A stretch of DNA of 64,000 nt from Bacillus glycinifermentans (GCF_001042475.2 NZ_LECW02000082.1:36455-100454), one strand, 5' to 3'. Positions 1 to 9,019 are shown, counted from the stretch's first letter. The notes: generated by a model from the letters alone, not told the origin. Program-made: numbers and translations.

Positions 1-152
1 TAAATATCTTTAGTTTTGACAAAAAAATAATCAATACACTACAAAAAAACAGTAAGGGAAATGCTTTATTACCAGATTATTATTGGATTGATTCATGTAA
101 TCAATTATTGAATTTTAATATTTTTGAATCATCACAAAAAATAAAGAAAGAG

Positions 153-206
153 ACCATTTTCAATAATTTCCTAAAGTATTGACTATATTGGAAATGGTGT
201 TAATAT
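153..206 (+). promoter_or_regulatory. promoter and inverted repeat of bacteriocin operon
   Basis: A -35 TTGACT (179-184) and -10 TAATAT (201-206) are spaced by 16 bases. Two 13-base arms (153-165 and 186-198, 12 of 13 complementary) flank the -35 element, so this is either an operator or a hairpin at the transcript start. The first 150 bases of the window contain only AT-rich sequence with no supported gene. Confidence 0.5.
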
Positions 207-264
207 TTAGTTGTGATCATTACCAAAAAGTAGTGGTTCACAAAAAAATCATAGGAGTGAGGCA

Positions 265-654
265 ATGAAAAGAAAGTCTGTTGTCCTGTCGGCTGTTGCT
301 TTAGCTGGTTTGGTTGGAAGTAGCCTAATACCTTCTAACGCCCATGCATCAGAGTACTTAGGCTGGGATGAAGAATCAGGGATTGTAAACCCTGATAACT
401 ATTCTATCTCTGCCAAAAATAAGCCTGATTCACACAAAGGCTGGTCTGAACTAAATTACAAGATGAATAGACATAGGGCAGTAGGAGTGACAAAATGGAA
501 AGGTAAACGACATTATACAACAGCAAGGTACGAACGCAGATGGCCTTTCTCTGGTGTTATTACAAGTAGCGGCCGAGTTTGGGGAACCGGAAAGACTGTC
601 GCTAAGTCTGGCTGGTGCCAAGGTGGTACAGCAAGAACCTATTGGGGAAATTAA
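265..654 (+). CDS. lactococcin 972-type bacteriocin precursor
   Basis: Predicted 129-residue secreted precursor. A classic Sec signal peptide is visible: basic MKRK start, hydrophobic core, and an AHAS cleavage motif near residue 28. The mature part (~100 residues) has the spaced His/Ala/Val, Trp-Gly and C-terminal aromatic (ARTYWG) pattern that I associate with the lactococcin 972 family, whose founder blocks septum formation by binding lipid II. The mature region is longer than the 66-residue founder and carries one Cys. A good RBS (AGGAGTGAGG) precedes the ATG. The next three genes are the membrane proteins and ABC ATPase typical of this bacteriocin class, which strengthens the call. Confidence 0.78.
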   Translation: MKRKSVVLSAVALAGLVGSSLIPSNAHASEYLGWDEESGIVNPDNYSISAKNKPDSHKGWSELNYKMNRHRAVGVTKWKGKRHYTTARYERRWPFSGVITSSGRVWGTGKTVAKSGWCQGGTARTYWGN

Positions 655-684
655 GTAGTTACTTATAATTGAAGGTGGTTCTTT

Positions 685-1671
685 ATGAAACAAAGAGTGT
701 CTACGCTTATTTATTTAAGCCTTCCCTTTTTTGTTATGAGCTTGATAATTGCGGCCTATACACACTATTTAACTGATCAACAAAAGCTCGAAAGAATTTC
801 TAACTCTTTGTATAGCAATGACAGCGTGTATTTACATATCACCACGAAGAAAAAAGAGCCCTTCAATTGGAATCAATTTGACTTAAATAAAAAGTATACC
901 ATTTTCAAAGAAGCCTCTGATGGTGATACACATGTCAGGGGCTTTTTTTCAAAAGGTAGCACTGATGTAGTCCCTCCAATTAAAGAAGGCAGATTTTTTC
1001 AGCCAGAAGACTTTTATAAAAATAAAAAGGTAGCTGTCGTAGGAAAAGCTATAAAAGAAACAGAATATTTTTATTATGAAGGTGAACGTTTTAGGATTAT
1101 CGGGCGTATGGGGAATAAAACACCAACATCGATTGATCAGCAAGTGCTCATCAATATTGACGCATTTGATGAAATTACAAGAGGGAACACCAACTATTAT
1201 GTGATTGATGACTACTCAGATCAAAAAAATGTTATCAACCAATTGAAAAAAACAGTTAACGATGCACGTATAACCATAAAAAACAAAGAGGACAAGGGTT
1301 TGAATCGCATCACAGGAATAGCCGAACAAAGTCTTCTTATCCTCTATGTACTTCTCTGTGTTATTGGACTGACATCAATTTTCATTTCAGTATACTGGAT
1401 TCACCGCAAAACGATGTTAATCACAATCAAACAGTTAATTGGCTTTCAACAAGGGAAAATATTCTGGAGTCTCCTCCTTCACTATCTACTAGCAACTCAA
1501 AGCTTTTACGCATTGGGGCTCTTAACAGGAAAACTCATGTTGCCTTTCTCTAATGATCAATTGAAAATAATTGCTTTAAGCTATGCTGTGACTACCGTAT
1601 TGGGAGTCGTTAGTTTTGTTATTGCGTTTCAGAGAAAGTCTTACAAAAATATAATAAAAAGACTGAGGTAA
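685..1671 (+). CDS. FtsX-like membrane protein of bacteriocin ABC system, N half
   Basis: 328-residue membrane protein: one N-terminal transmembrane helix (~7-26), a ~180-residue extracytoplasmic domain, then three helices (~210-235, 260-285, 290-315). This is the four-helix MacB/FtsX permease layout. In lactococcin 972 clusters the partner is normally one protein of about 650-700 residues described as bacteriocin-associated integral membrane (putative immunity) protein; here that role seems divided between this gene and the next, which starts 6 bases after this stop. Likely role: immunity or export of the bacteriocin with the ATPase at 2961. RBS is GAAGGTGG. Confidence 0.65.
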   Translation: MKQRVSTLIYLSLPFFVMSLIIAAYTHYLTDQQKLERISNSLYSNDSVYLHITTKKKEPFNWNQFDLNKKYTIFKEASDGDTHVRGFFSKGSTDVVPPIKEGRFFQPEDFYKNKKVAVVGKAIKETEYFYYEGERFRIIGRMGNKTPTSIDQQVLINIDAFDEITRGNTNYYVIDDYSDQKNVINQLKKTVNDARITIKNKEDKGLNRITGIAEQSLLILYVLLCVIGLTSIFISVYWIHRKTMLITIKQLIGFQQGKIFWSLLLHYLLATQSFYALGLLTGKLMLPFSNDQLKIIALSYAVTTVLGVVSFVIAFQRKSYKNIIKRLR

Positions 1672-1677
1672 AAACTA

Positions 1678-2961
1678 ATGGTGTTAAAAGAATGTTGGGA
1701 GAGCATAACTTCAAAAAAGTTGATTACCGCTTTAGTCATTCTGGAGCTAATTGTTCTATCGTTTTTTATGTCAATATTGTTTTTAGTTTATCAAAAGTCT
1801 GAAACACATGCTGAAAGTTTTATGAACTCTTTTGATAACCAGAATGTTTACCAAATAGATGATCAATTACGGGATGAAAAGGAAGATGCCTTCCTAAGTG
1901 ATCCGGCAAATGTAGAAAAACTTCGTGTGTTGTATGAAAAGTTTGATTCGACAGACCAATTTAAGTTTTTGAATATCATCCAACAACCAATCGGAGTCCT
2001 CGATTTTAAAGGGGATCAAACTTTATTGGCAGGGTACGAAGAAAACAGTATTATTGAGCCGTATGAATCTGAAATAGATCATCAAATATACGATACTGTA
2101 AAAGCTGTACAGGTGAATAAACAAGCTATTGATTTACTTAATATTCAATTATCAGAGGGTAAGCCGCTCCCGAATGAAGCATTTAAATATAAAGAAAACT
2201 CCAAGATTCCAGTTTTACTCGGTTCCAGTTACAGAGGGATCTACAATGTTGGCGATACCATCACTGTTGAATACTTATTTAAAAAGATGGACGTCCGAGT
2301 AAGTGGATTTATGAAAGAAAACACGTTTACAACAATTGGCCAAGACTCTCAAGTTTATTTAGACAGATACATGGTCTTGCCAATGATGCATTTTGATCAC
2401 GTCGAGCGGAACGACAAAGAGTTTTATGATTTTCAATGGAAAGTTTTGCTCCACAGTGTCAATGGATATATCGTTACCCCGAAAGACAGTTTGAAGACTA
2501 CAAAGGAAGTCAATCAAATAGCTAGTCAATCAGGTTTCTCAGACTTCACGATCATTGGCGCTAATACGACGGGAATTGTTGTTTTGTCTAGCATGTTGGA
2601 GCAGAACCAGCAAATCTTAATTTTGATCACAACCACACTGGCCCTATTTGCGATGGGTACCATTTATTTTGTTTTAAGGGCAAAGTTAAGGCTTAACAAG
2701 AAAAAGTATGGAATTTATTTAATGGTGGGCTTAACAGCACAGCACATCTTATCCTTTATCTTTTTTGAAATCTTATTCCTATGTCTCTTCTCCTTTGCAT
2801 TAGTAGCTTCGATGATGTCGCTCATACTTGGAACATTAAGTGCGGCCTATTATGTAGGTGGAATGGCACTTTCAGTCATGTTTAGCGTCGTGTTAGTTGT
2901 TCCGTTTTATTTAAAGTTTAAAAAACATCCGACACAAATGCTGTTGAAGGGGAGAGAATAA
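1678..2961 (+). CDS. FtsX-like membrane protein of bacteriocin ABC system, C half
   Basis: 427 residues with the same architecture as its upstream neighbour: helix at ~15-40, a long extracytoplasmic domain, then three helices in the last ~125 residues. It starts with its own ATG just after the previous stop and ends overlapping the ATPase start by one base (ATAATG), indicating translational coupling. The two permease proteins could form a heterodimer with one ATPase dimer. Because each half has a complete four-helix set and its own start, a natural split is more likely than a sequencing frameshift. Confidence 0.62.
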   Translation: MVLKECWESITSKKLITALVILELIVLSFFMSILFLVYQKSETHAESFMNSFDNQNVYQIDDQLRDEKEDAFLSDPANVEKLRVLYEKFDSTDQFKFLNIIQQPIGVLDFKGDQTLLAGYEENSIIEPYESEIDHQIYDTVKAVQVNKQAIDLLNIQLSEGKPLPNEAFKYKENSKIPVLLGSSYRGIYNVGDTITVEYLFKKMDVRVSGFMKENTFTTIGQDSQVYLDRYMVLPMMHFDHVERNDKEFYDFQWKVLLHSVNGYIVTPKDSLKTTKEVNQIASQSGFSDFTIIGANTTGIVVLSSMLEQNQQILILITTTLALFAMGTIYFVLRAKLRLNKKKYGIYLMVGLTAQHILSFIFFEILFLCLFSFALVASMMSLILGTLSAAYYVGGMALSVMFSVVLVVPFYLKFKKHPTQMLLKGRE

Positions 2962-3626
2962 TGGATTTGATCAAATTTAAACAGGTATCTAAGGTCTTTG
3001 AATCAGGTAAGCAGAGTAAACGGGTTCTAAATGAGATAGATTTAACCATCAAAGAGAATGAACTGGTCATGATTACAGGAAGAAGCGGAAGTGGAAAAAC
3101 AACACTTCTGAACATCATAGCCGGTCTAGATAAGCCAACGAGTGGATCTTATTTCTATAAAGATATTGATATAACAAAAAAGAATTACAAACAACTGGCG
3201 AGTTTCAGGCAACATAGAATCGGTATTATCCTACAGAATTATCCTCTGATTGACGAGAAGAATGTATTAGAGAATGTGAGAATTCCCTTATGGAATAGTG
3301 GATTGACTAAAGAGGAGAAAAATAGGCGTGTGATCGAGTTATTGGATTATGTGGGGTTAGAGGATAAATTATCAGCTTATCCTAAAGAACTTTCCGGGGG
3401 AGAGGCACAAAGGGTAGCAACTGCAAGAGCATTAATTAATGATCCTGATTGTATACTTGCAGATGAGCCAACAGGATCCCTAGATGAGGAAAGTGAACAG
3501 ATTATATTTGATTTACTTAGTGATCTCCATCGGCGAGGAAAAACAATTATCATAGTGACTCATAATAAGGAGTTAGCAGAACAAGGACAAAGACAAATAC
3601 AACTTCATAATGGGGCCATATCGTGA
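2961..3626 (+). CDS. ABC transporter ATPase of bacteriocin system
   Basis: 221-residue stand-alone ATPase of the LolD/MacB type. Walker A GRSGSGKTT is at 40-48, signature LSGGE at 144-148, Walker B ILADEP at 165-170 and the switch His at ~201. Length and lack of membrane segments fit the export ATPase found beside lactococcin 972-type bacteriocins. It should energise the two FtsX-like proteins encoded just upstream. The operon ends at the hairpin terminator directly downstream. Confidence 0.88.
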   Translation: MDLIKFKQVSKVFESGKQSKRVLNEIDLTIKENELVMITGRSGSGKTTLLNIIAGLDKPTSGSYFYKDIDITKKNYKQLASFRQHRIGIILQNYPLIDEKNVLENVRIPLWNSGLTKEEKNRRVIELLDYVGLEDKLSAYPKELSGGEAQRVATARALINDPDCILADEPTGSLDEESEQIIFDLLSDLHRRGKTIIIVTHNKELAEQGQRQIQLHNGAIS

Positions 3627-3635
3627 GTTGAAAGA

Positions 3636-3669
3636 ACAAGCATATCAAAACAGGTATGCTTGTTTTTTT
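3636..3669 (+). terminator. intrinsic terminator of bacteriocin operon
   Basis: ACAAGCATA and TATGCTTGT arms around a short loop, followed by a run of Ts. Ends the four-gene bacteriocin operon. Confidence 0.8.
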
Positions 3670-3748
3670 GTTTTTAGCCCCAATGTAAAAACGTAGTATA
3701 ATCAAGGGGTCTGTAAGTGTTTTGCTCGGGAGAAAGGAGCGTTCCAAT

Positions 3749-4042
3749 TTGAAGGAAAAAACACATTTGAAAGCATTGGAAGGAAAAAGCAAAGCGGAAA
3801 AGAAGAGAATAAGACAAGAGTATGAAGAAGCAAAGAAACGATTGGAAAAGAAGCAATCTAAATATGTGACAAAAGAAAATAAAATGAGCAGACCTATGAG
3901 CAACAAAGAAAAAAAGAAAGCAGAAGCCAAGCGATTGAAGCGATATAACGATAGAGTATGGCGTGGGTGGCGAGAATCAGATAATCAGGTTTCTCCTGTT
4001 AAAACATACAGACTAGAGGATTTGAAAAAAGGTGAAGATTAA
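3749..4042 (+). CDS. basic, Lys/Glu-rich small protein
   Basis: 97 residues from a TTG start chosen because GAAAGGAG lies nine bases upstream. The first half is highly charged (Lys/Glu/Arg) and probably alpha-helical; the second half includes a Trp-rich stretch (VWRGWRE). A -10-like TATAAT sits at 3697-3702. No family recognised. It could bind nucleic acid given its basic character, but that is only inference. The SEC-C gene follows 29 bases later. Confidence 0.5.
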   Translation: MKEKTHLKALEGKSKAEKKRIRQEYEEAKKRLEKKQSKYVTKENKMSRPMSNKEKKKAEAKRLKRYNDRVWRGWRESDNQVSPVKTYRLEDLKKGED

Positions 4043-4071
4043 ATCTAACCTAATAGGAGGGGCTTAATTAA

Positions 4072-4740
4072 ATGTGTGGACGTAATGAACCTTGTCCTTG
4101 CGGTAGTGGTAAAAAGTATAAAAAATGTTGCTTGAATAAAGTAACCAATTCTTTTGAAGAATGGAAACAAAGAGCGTATCAAATATCAGACAACAAAATT
4201 CTGATTGAGACGTTCTTTGCAGTTTTCAACAGAGCAATGAGAAATAACTGGCGAGGAGCTTGCCATACTGTTTCAAGTATCTTATATGTTTTGCTCCGAG
4301 AGCAGGGAATAGAGGCGCAATTAAGAATAGGCTTTGTATCATTCAAAAAAGCTCGTGCAACATTCAGTCATTCTTGGATCACGATTGATGGGGAAACTTA
4401 TGATGTAGCTCTATATCGAGCAAACCCCTTAACTCCGGGTAGTTATTTCACTGAAATCTCCGCTCCTATTTTTAAAGGGATCAATTTAGAGAGCTTTACA
4501 GAAACAGATATTGAGTTCGGTGTTCATACAGATTATGAAACAAAAGATAAAACGTATCAAAAAATGACCGAAACATCTGTCGGGAATTACATGATTGGAT
4601 GGCAAGGTCATAAAATGGGGCTCTGGAGTGAGGTTATTGAGATTGCAACTAGGCTCGGGATCCATTTAGATTATGATGAGTTAAAATCCAAGTATCGGCA
4701 TATCGTTTTTCAAAAAACGGTTGCTAAAGCTATAGAGTGA
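4072..4740 (+). CDS. SEC-C motif protein with transglutaminase-like core
   Basis: 222 residues. Residues ~2-22 form a SEC-C zinc motif (CPCGSGKKYKKCC), as at the C-terminus of SecA. The remainder contains a Cys in GACHTV (~64), a His in FSHSWI (~104) and an Asp in TYDVAL (~114) in the order Cys-His-Asp, which resembles a transglutaminase/papain-like fold. Whether it is catalytic is unknown. RBS AGGAGGGG. It sits between the basic protein and the replication origin, and nothing connects it to replication. Confidence 0.6.
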   Translation: MCGRNEPCPCGSGKKYKKCCLNKVTNSFEEWKQRAYQISDNKILIETFFAVFNRAMRNNWRGACHTVSSILYVLLREQGIEAQLRIGFVSFKKARATFSHSWITIDGETYDVALYRANPLTPGSYFTEISAPIFKGINLESFTETDIEFGVHTDYETKDKTYQKMTETSVGNYMIGWQGHKMGLWSEVIEIATRLGIHLDYDELKSKYRHIVFQKTVAKAIE

Positions 4741-5758
4741 AGGGACAATGGAATCAGTTTGTAGCTGGATAACAGTCGGTTGTTCTTTATAGCTACTTAA
4801 AAGGGGTGAACCATTTGAGTATCTAAAAAGGGGTACCTAAACGGGTTCACCCATTCTAATCTTTTCAAGGCTACTTATACAGGGCGAGGATATGGATACA
4901 TTTAAAATTGATTGGAAACAAGGAAGAGAATCAAATTTGATTTTGCTGTGGAGTCCGTTTAAGTAGCCGTTTTAGATTGTTATTAAGGGGAGTCATGGTG
5001 TTTATAGGGGAGTTCACCATTGTAGTGAGGTATAGATGAAAGAAGAGAGAAAACTATAGGGCGGAAAAAGGGTTAAGGTATCAGGAAGAGTCAAGTAACT
5101 GGTTAAAATCAAGGTCTTGTACAAAGGCTACTTAAAAGGGGTAAATGGGGTAAAGTAAGGATCCATGTTTTATATGCTTAAACTGTTTTTAATGTTTACT
5201 TTGTTTTCATGTTTAGGGGTACGGGAAAGCCTTATCTATCAAGTGATTGAGAGACTATTGTTCTACTAAAACAGTGTGAATGGCTACTTAAACGGTGTAA
5301 TCCGCTAGAATAATAGTGTGAGAGGTTACATAGAGCGAGTGAAAGGTTACTTAAACGGGGTTAAAAGGTTACTAAATCGGTGTAAGTCTCCATAGGGGGT
5401 ATTAAAAAGCTACCTAAACGGTGTGAATGATTGATGTTCTTATAAAATGGTTATACAAAACAGGCGGAAAATATGTTTGAAAATTGCTTTCTTGAAGTCA
5501 TTTTGATGATAGAGGCAGGCGATATCAATCATTTGGTTTTATTGAAAAGAGGTAGGCCCCGTTTAGGTAGCCAATGGGTCAAAAAATTTTTTCACCCCGT
5601 TTAAGTAGCCTTTTAGGAAGTCTGCTTGATATGATGGCAAATATGCGCCCCGTTTAGGTAGCCTTAAATCCAACTGCCTTTTTAGAGGAAAAACCTGTCT
5701 AGACTTTCATGTCAATTAACCCTATATTCAAATATAATAGGGATCTAGGTTAGGAGGA
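4741..5758 (+). other. iteron-type replication origin region
   Basis: A 1-kb non-coding stretch upstream of rep with about ten degenerate copies of a ~16-base iteron, consensus GGCTACYTAAACGGGG. Plus-orientation copies begin near 4792, 4832, 4869, 5126, 5282, 5346, 5367 and 5408. Minus-orientation copies are near 4954-4967, 5556-5572, 5593-5610 and 5647-5663. The last three lie just upstream of rep and could serve both initiation and autoregulation. This repeat density beside a Rep_3-type initiator defines an iteron-regulated plasmid origin. Confidence 0.85.
5647..5663 (-). repeat. rep-proximal iteron copy
   Basis: Reverse-orientation iteron (CCCCGTTTAGGTAGCC) about 50 bases upstream of the rep -10 region (TATAAT 5733-5738). 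It is the closest of three inverted copies and the best candidate for repression of rep by its own product. Confidence 0.65.
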
Positions 5759-5767
5759 GTGGTAGAT

Positions 5768-7120
5768 GTGAACAATGATTTGCCAATGCCCCAACAACTC
5801 ACCTTCGATGACGAATTAGCTGAAATTAAACCATATTATCTAGTGAACCAAGCTAACGATTTGATTAATTCGAGACAGGATCTATCGTTAACTGAACGAA
5901 GAATCATATACAGTTTAATCAGTTTAGTTCAGCCCGAAGATGAAGAGATGAAAACTTATGTCCTCCAGATTAAGGATTTAGCTAGGCTGGTTGGGATAAG
6001 TGAACACAGCTTCTATGAGAGGGTTGAAAAGAGCATAGACCAGCTACAAAGTAAAGTGCTGGTAGTTGAGAAATTTGATGCTAAAGGCAATCCGATCATC
6101 GTGGACAAAATCAACTGGATTCAACAGGCCACGTATTTAAAGGGAGAGGGTCTTGTCAGAATAAAACTTTCTGATGCCCTTGCTCAATATTTAGTCAATT
6201 TGAAAACGTCTTATACAAAATACAGGCTCTATAATGTGTTAAAGCTTAAGTCGGAGTATTCTTGGAGAATGTATGAGATCCTAAAAGAAAGAGAGCCGCT
6301 CCAAAGAAAAAGGATCCTACGTGTCAGCGAATTGCGACGATTATTAAACATTCCGGATGACAAGCTAACACAGACAAAAAACCTGAAAAAAGTGGTTATC
6401 GAAAAGGCGAAGGAAGAGCTTAAAGAGAAGACAGACATATATTTTGAGTATGAAGTACATAAAAAAGTCGGTAGACGGATCGATTCATTTGTGTTTTACG
6501 TTTATAAGAATGACCAGAATGTTCGGCAGTTCTTATCTAAGGATGCTGTTGATTTTGATGTCCGTGCCGTCTTAAGTCGGATTATGAAATATGGAATCAG
6601 CAAGTCCGTGGCTGTTTCATGGATTAAAGAGTACCATCCTAGATATATTGAGGAAAACCTTGATTACGCTATAGGAATGCAATCTCATTCAGGGAGTATT
6701 GAAAACTTAAGTGGCTACATCTATCAGACAATGAAGCATAACTACGCCGGATCCATTTATAGCTATGAAGATGATGAATACGAATCCTCCCTCTATGGAA
6801 TGGCGGCAGGAGATTATGTTCATAAAGTCAAAGCGAAGACAGAAGAGGATATTGAACGCATCAAAGATCTTCTTAGTCGTTATAATCAAGCGATGTTAAA
6901 GACTTCTGATGACTTTCAAGCGCTTCAACAGTTAGGAAAAGAGCGGAAACGACAGCTTATTAGTCTGATCGATGAAATAAACGAAGGTAGAGTAAAACAT
7001 GGTTATCCATGTTTGTCCCATTCGGATTTTAGTGGTTACGAGGAATTATTACCGTACTTTAACGAGTGGGAGAAGACTCCCACACAGGGATCCGCTGAAA
7101 GAGAGGAGATCCCTTATTAA
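5768..7120 (+). CDS. plasmid replication initiator, Rep_3 (RepB) family
   Basis: About 450 residues. The N-terminal ~240 residues contain the double winged-helix initiator fold: LTERRIIYSLISL near 45-57, the RLYNVLKLKSEYSWRMYEIL block near 155-175, and RVSELRRLL with following basic helices. The C-terminal ~200 residues are plasmid-specific. It should bind the iterons upstream and open the origin. GTG at 5768 is preferred over GTG at 5759 because AGGAGG at 5752-5757 would be too close to the earlier codon. A perfect GC-rich hairpin follows. Confidence 0.9.
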   Translation: MNNDLPMPQQLTFDDELAEIKPYYLVNQANDLINSRQDLSLTERRIIYSLISLVQPEDEEMKTYVLQIKDLARLVGISEHSFYERVEKSIDQLQSKVLVVEKFDAKGNPIIVDKINWIQQATYLKGEGLVRIKLSDALAQYLVNLKTSYTKYRLYNVLKLKSEYSWRMYEILKEREPLQRKRILRVSELRRLLNIPDDKLTQTKNLKKVVIEKAKEELKEKTDIYFEYEVHKKVGRRIDSFVFYVYKNDQNVRQFLSKDAVDFDVRAVLSRIMKYGISKSVAVSWIKEYHPRYIEENLDYAIGMQSHSGSIENLSGYIYQTMKHNYAGSIYSYEDDEYESSLYGMAAGDYVHKVKAKTEEDIERIKDLLSRYNQAMLKTSDDFQALQQLGKERKRQLISLIDEINEGRVKHGYPCLSHSDFSGYEELLPYFNEWEKTPTQGSAEREEIPY

Positions 7121-7125
7121 ACGCC

Positions 7126-7158
7126 AAAGCCCCCCTAAGCAATGCTTAAGGGGGGCTT
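7126..7158 (+). terminator. GC-rich inverted repeat after rep
   Basis: Perfect 14-base arms (AAGCCCCCCTAAGC and its complement) with a three-base loop directly after rep. It lacks a clear T-tract, so it may be a transcription stop only in part. Confidence 0.6.
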
Positions 7159-7499
7159 ATGTCGAGCAATCAATAGCGGCCATTAGATCATGTGGAACGA
7201 CGGGAGAACGTCACCTGTTCTGTAATGCTACGGAGCGGGCAGAATCTAGGAATACACCTGAAAATGCTCTTTAAGCGAAGTTGAGACAAAAAGAGCCTAA
7301 ATGTGAAAATGGCTTATTTACAGCATGATATAGAAGCGGTGACGGCAGGGCATAATTTTTCCCGGAAATACCAGAGACTGTTTTCATGTATTTTTTTATA
7401 ATGAATTCACAATAACAAATAAGTCCGGAAACATGTGATTAATTAACGTCAGGTGTCTGTGTGTCAGCCGTGTTTTTGGTGAGTTATTGTGTTTGTATA

Positions 7500-7552
7500 A
7501 AAGACCATTATTAAAGAGTTTCTTTAAAAGAATCTTTAATAATGGTCTTTTC
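7500..7552. terminator. long perfect hairpin
   Basis: Arms AAAAGACCATTATTAAAGA and its complement separated by 15 bases, with flanking A and T runs, so it can terminate from either side. Confidence 0.75.
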
Positions 7553-7593
7553 TTTGGACGATTGGATATATAGATGCCAATTTACAAGGGGAT

Positions 7594-7713
7594 ATGGAAT
7601 ACTCCGAATTGAAAGAAGCCATAGAGGTTCTTGAAGAAGCATACATAAACAATGGAGAAAAACTAAGAGGAAGAGCATTTTTAATACATGGAATCCATGT
7701 GATGATGATTTAA
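7594..7713 (+). CDS. possible small ORF or remnant
   Basis: 39-residue reading frame starting MEYSELKEAIEVLEEAY and ending in a short hydrophobic tail. The helical, acidic composition looks protein-like, but the RBS is weak (AAGGGGAT close to the ATG) and the frame stays open upstream without a start. It may be a fragment of a larger gene. Confidence 0.25.
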   Translation: MEYSELKEAIEVLEEAYINNGEKLRGRAFLIHGIHVMMI

Positions 7714-7787
7714 GACCGAATTTAGGTAGTAGGCTGGCTGTAACTTTGATTTTATTCTGATCTGATATGAAGGGTTGGAAGCAAATA

Positions 7788-7821
7788 GCCCTTGCTCTTT
7801 GTATCTATGGAACAGCAAGGG
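7788..7821 (-). terminator. hairpin after XRE gene
   Basis: AGCCCTTGCT arms around a 14-base loop, located immediately past the stop of the minus-strand regulator. Confidence 0.55.
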
Positions 7822-7831
7822 CTCAGCGGGG

Positions 7832-8221
7832 TCATTTGTTATGTCTCATGGAGAGTAATTCTTCAATGTATGCAATAGCTTGCTCCGCCTCTTCTATTGT
7901 AAGAAGGGGTTCTCCATTATTTTGTTTTTTGTATTTTTGTGCGATTTCGTTCAGTTTAAGGTTAAGTTCAGAAGGAAATATTGTTAGATCTACACTCTTT
8001 TTTGGGTGACTGGAAGCGGCTATATTTTCGTTATCAACGAAATACTCCATTGGCACCTTGAACATCAGAGATAATTTGATTAGTGTATCTCGTCCGGGTT
8101 TTCGTTTATCTAGTTCATACAGAGAAACAGTGGTTTGGTGCTTCTTTAAGGCTAATGCTAATTGTCCTTGACTCCAATTTTTATCATCTCTCAATTTTTT
8201 GATTTTTTGACCTATACTCAT
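7832..8221 (-). CDS. XRE-family transcriptional regulator
   Basis: 129 residues from ATG at 8221, chosen because GGAGAGGAGG lies just upstream and the longer frame would start inside that RBS. Residues ~3-58 are a Cro/CI-type helix-turn-helix (IGQKIKKLRDDKNWSQGQLA, then TVSLYELDKRKPG). The C-terminal part is acidic and helical, as in SinR/SlrR/ImmR-like regulators. It is transcribed alone. A palindrome (AGACAATTTTTTGTCT, 8312-8327) lies ~90 bases upstream and is a candidate autoregulatory site. Confidence 0.85.
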   Translation of the reverse strand: MSIGQKIKKLRDDKNWSQGQLALALKKHQTTVSLYELDKRKPGRDTLIKLSLMFKVPMEYFVDNENIAASSHPKKSVDLTIFPSELNLKLNEIAQKYKKQNNGEPLLTIEEAEQAIAYIEELLSMRHNK

Positions 8222-8311
8222 TGATGTGATCCTCCTCTCCAATGAATCACCGCCGCTTTTGCATATCTGATATTCAAATTATATAGCATTTTTGACTTGT
8301 TTTCCGGCTAA

Positions 8312-8327
8312 AGACAATTTTTTGTCT
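8312..8327. promoter_or_regulatory. palindrome upstream of XRE gene
   Basis: AGACAATTTTTTGTCT is a 16-base palindrome-like site with an AT core, typical in size for XRE operators. Between it and the start codon is a -10-like TATAAT on the minus strand (8278-8283). Confidence 0.4.
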
Positions 8328-8632
8328 CAGTTATACCTAAGAGGTTTTATGTCTTCTACATAGCGCTTGGGAACGGTCGGAATGAGCGATATGTAAGAAG
8401 GGGGATTGGTGGGGGGGAGCGGCCGTTGTTTTGTGGTGCAGAGGGGGATGGAGCCTTGGGGATCAAACACTCTTTGCCTTGATAATAGAAAAAGCCGTCC
8501 CGATACAGAGATGGCTTTTTCAAAAAGCTTATATTTTAATTTGGGACGAAAAAACAACAGCAACCATATTCATTTGATAAGGCTGTATGAGTCGGCTTTA
8601 TCGCTTCTCAGTGAAAGGGAGCCTTTTTATAT
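8328..8632. other. non-coding stretch with hairpin
   Basis: Contains a copy of the dispersed GGGGAGCGGCCG-type motif at ~8413-8440 and a hairpin with AAAAAGCC/GGCTTTTT arms at 8487-8521. No gene supported. Confidence 0.4.
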
Positions 8633-9019
8633 TTATTTATAAACTAAATCGATTGTAGTTGAATCTTCTGTTATATTGACTGTGTACTTACGGAAGTCAT
8701 CCTCGGGTTTTGGGGCGTATAGAATGATTACATGTTCTCCTGTCTCTACCTCCCACTCAATGTTTCCATCTTTATTAGTAATTCCGATTGTATGCCCGAT
8801 AGTCGCTCTCGAATTCTCTCTGTCAGGTTTCGCATCTTCTACAGCTCGTATGTTTTGAAGCGGCTTCTTGTCTTTATCGCTTACTTTAATAGTAACCGAT
8901 GTCAAAATGGGTTTGTCCTCTTTTATAGGATGATCTTTATGATTGGTGTTGCTACAGCCGCAAATAATTATGAAAGACAGAGTGAGAAGGATAAAATTCG
9001 AGATGAATTTCAAAATCAT
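8633..9019 (-). CDS. small secreted lipoprotein
   Basis: 128 residues with a lipoprotein signal: hydrophobic N-terminus ending IIICGC, where the second Cys is the likely lipidation site at ~22. The mature part is beta-rich with a GITNKDGNIEWEV segment resembling an Ig-like/carboxypeptidase-regulatory fold. Its start overlaps the stop of the upstream protease gene by four bases (ATGA), so the two are co-translated and probably function together at the cell surface. It may anchor, inhibit or chaperone the protease (inference). Confidence 0.65.
   Translation of the reverse strand: MILKFISNFILLTLSFIIICGCSNTNHKDHPIKEDKPILTSVTIKVSDKDKKPLQNIRAVEDAKPDRENSRATIGHTIGITNKDGNIEWEVETGEHVIILYAPKPEDDFRKYTVNITEDSTTIDLVYK

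Larger units (their letters stand above)
7159..7831. other. gene-poor stretch after rep
   Basis: No convincing full gene. It holds part of a dispersed motif (7169-7271, related to 10080-10207), a strong hairpin at 7500-7552 and a 39-codon possible gene remnant at 7594-7713. Confidence 0.5.

Noticed and set aside
4741..5758. CRISPR-like spaced repeats
   Set aside because: Repeats are ~16 bases, degenerate, in both orientations and irregularly spaced next to rep; these are iterons.
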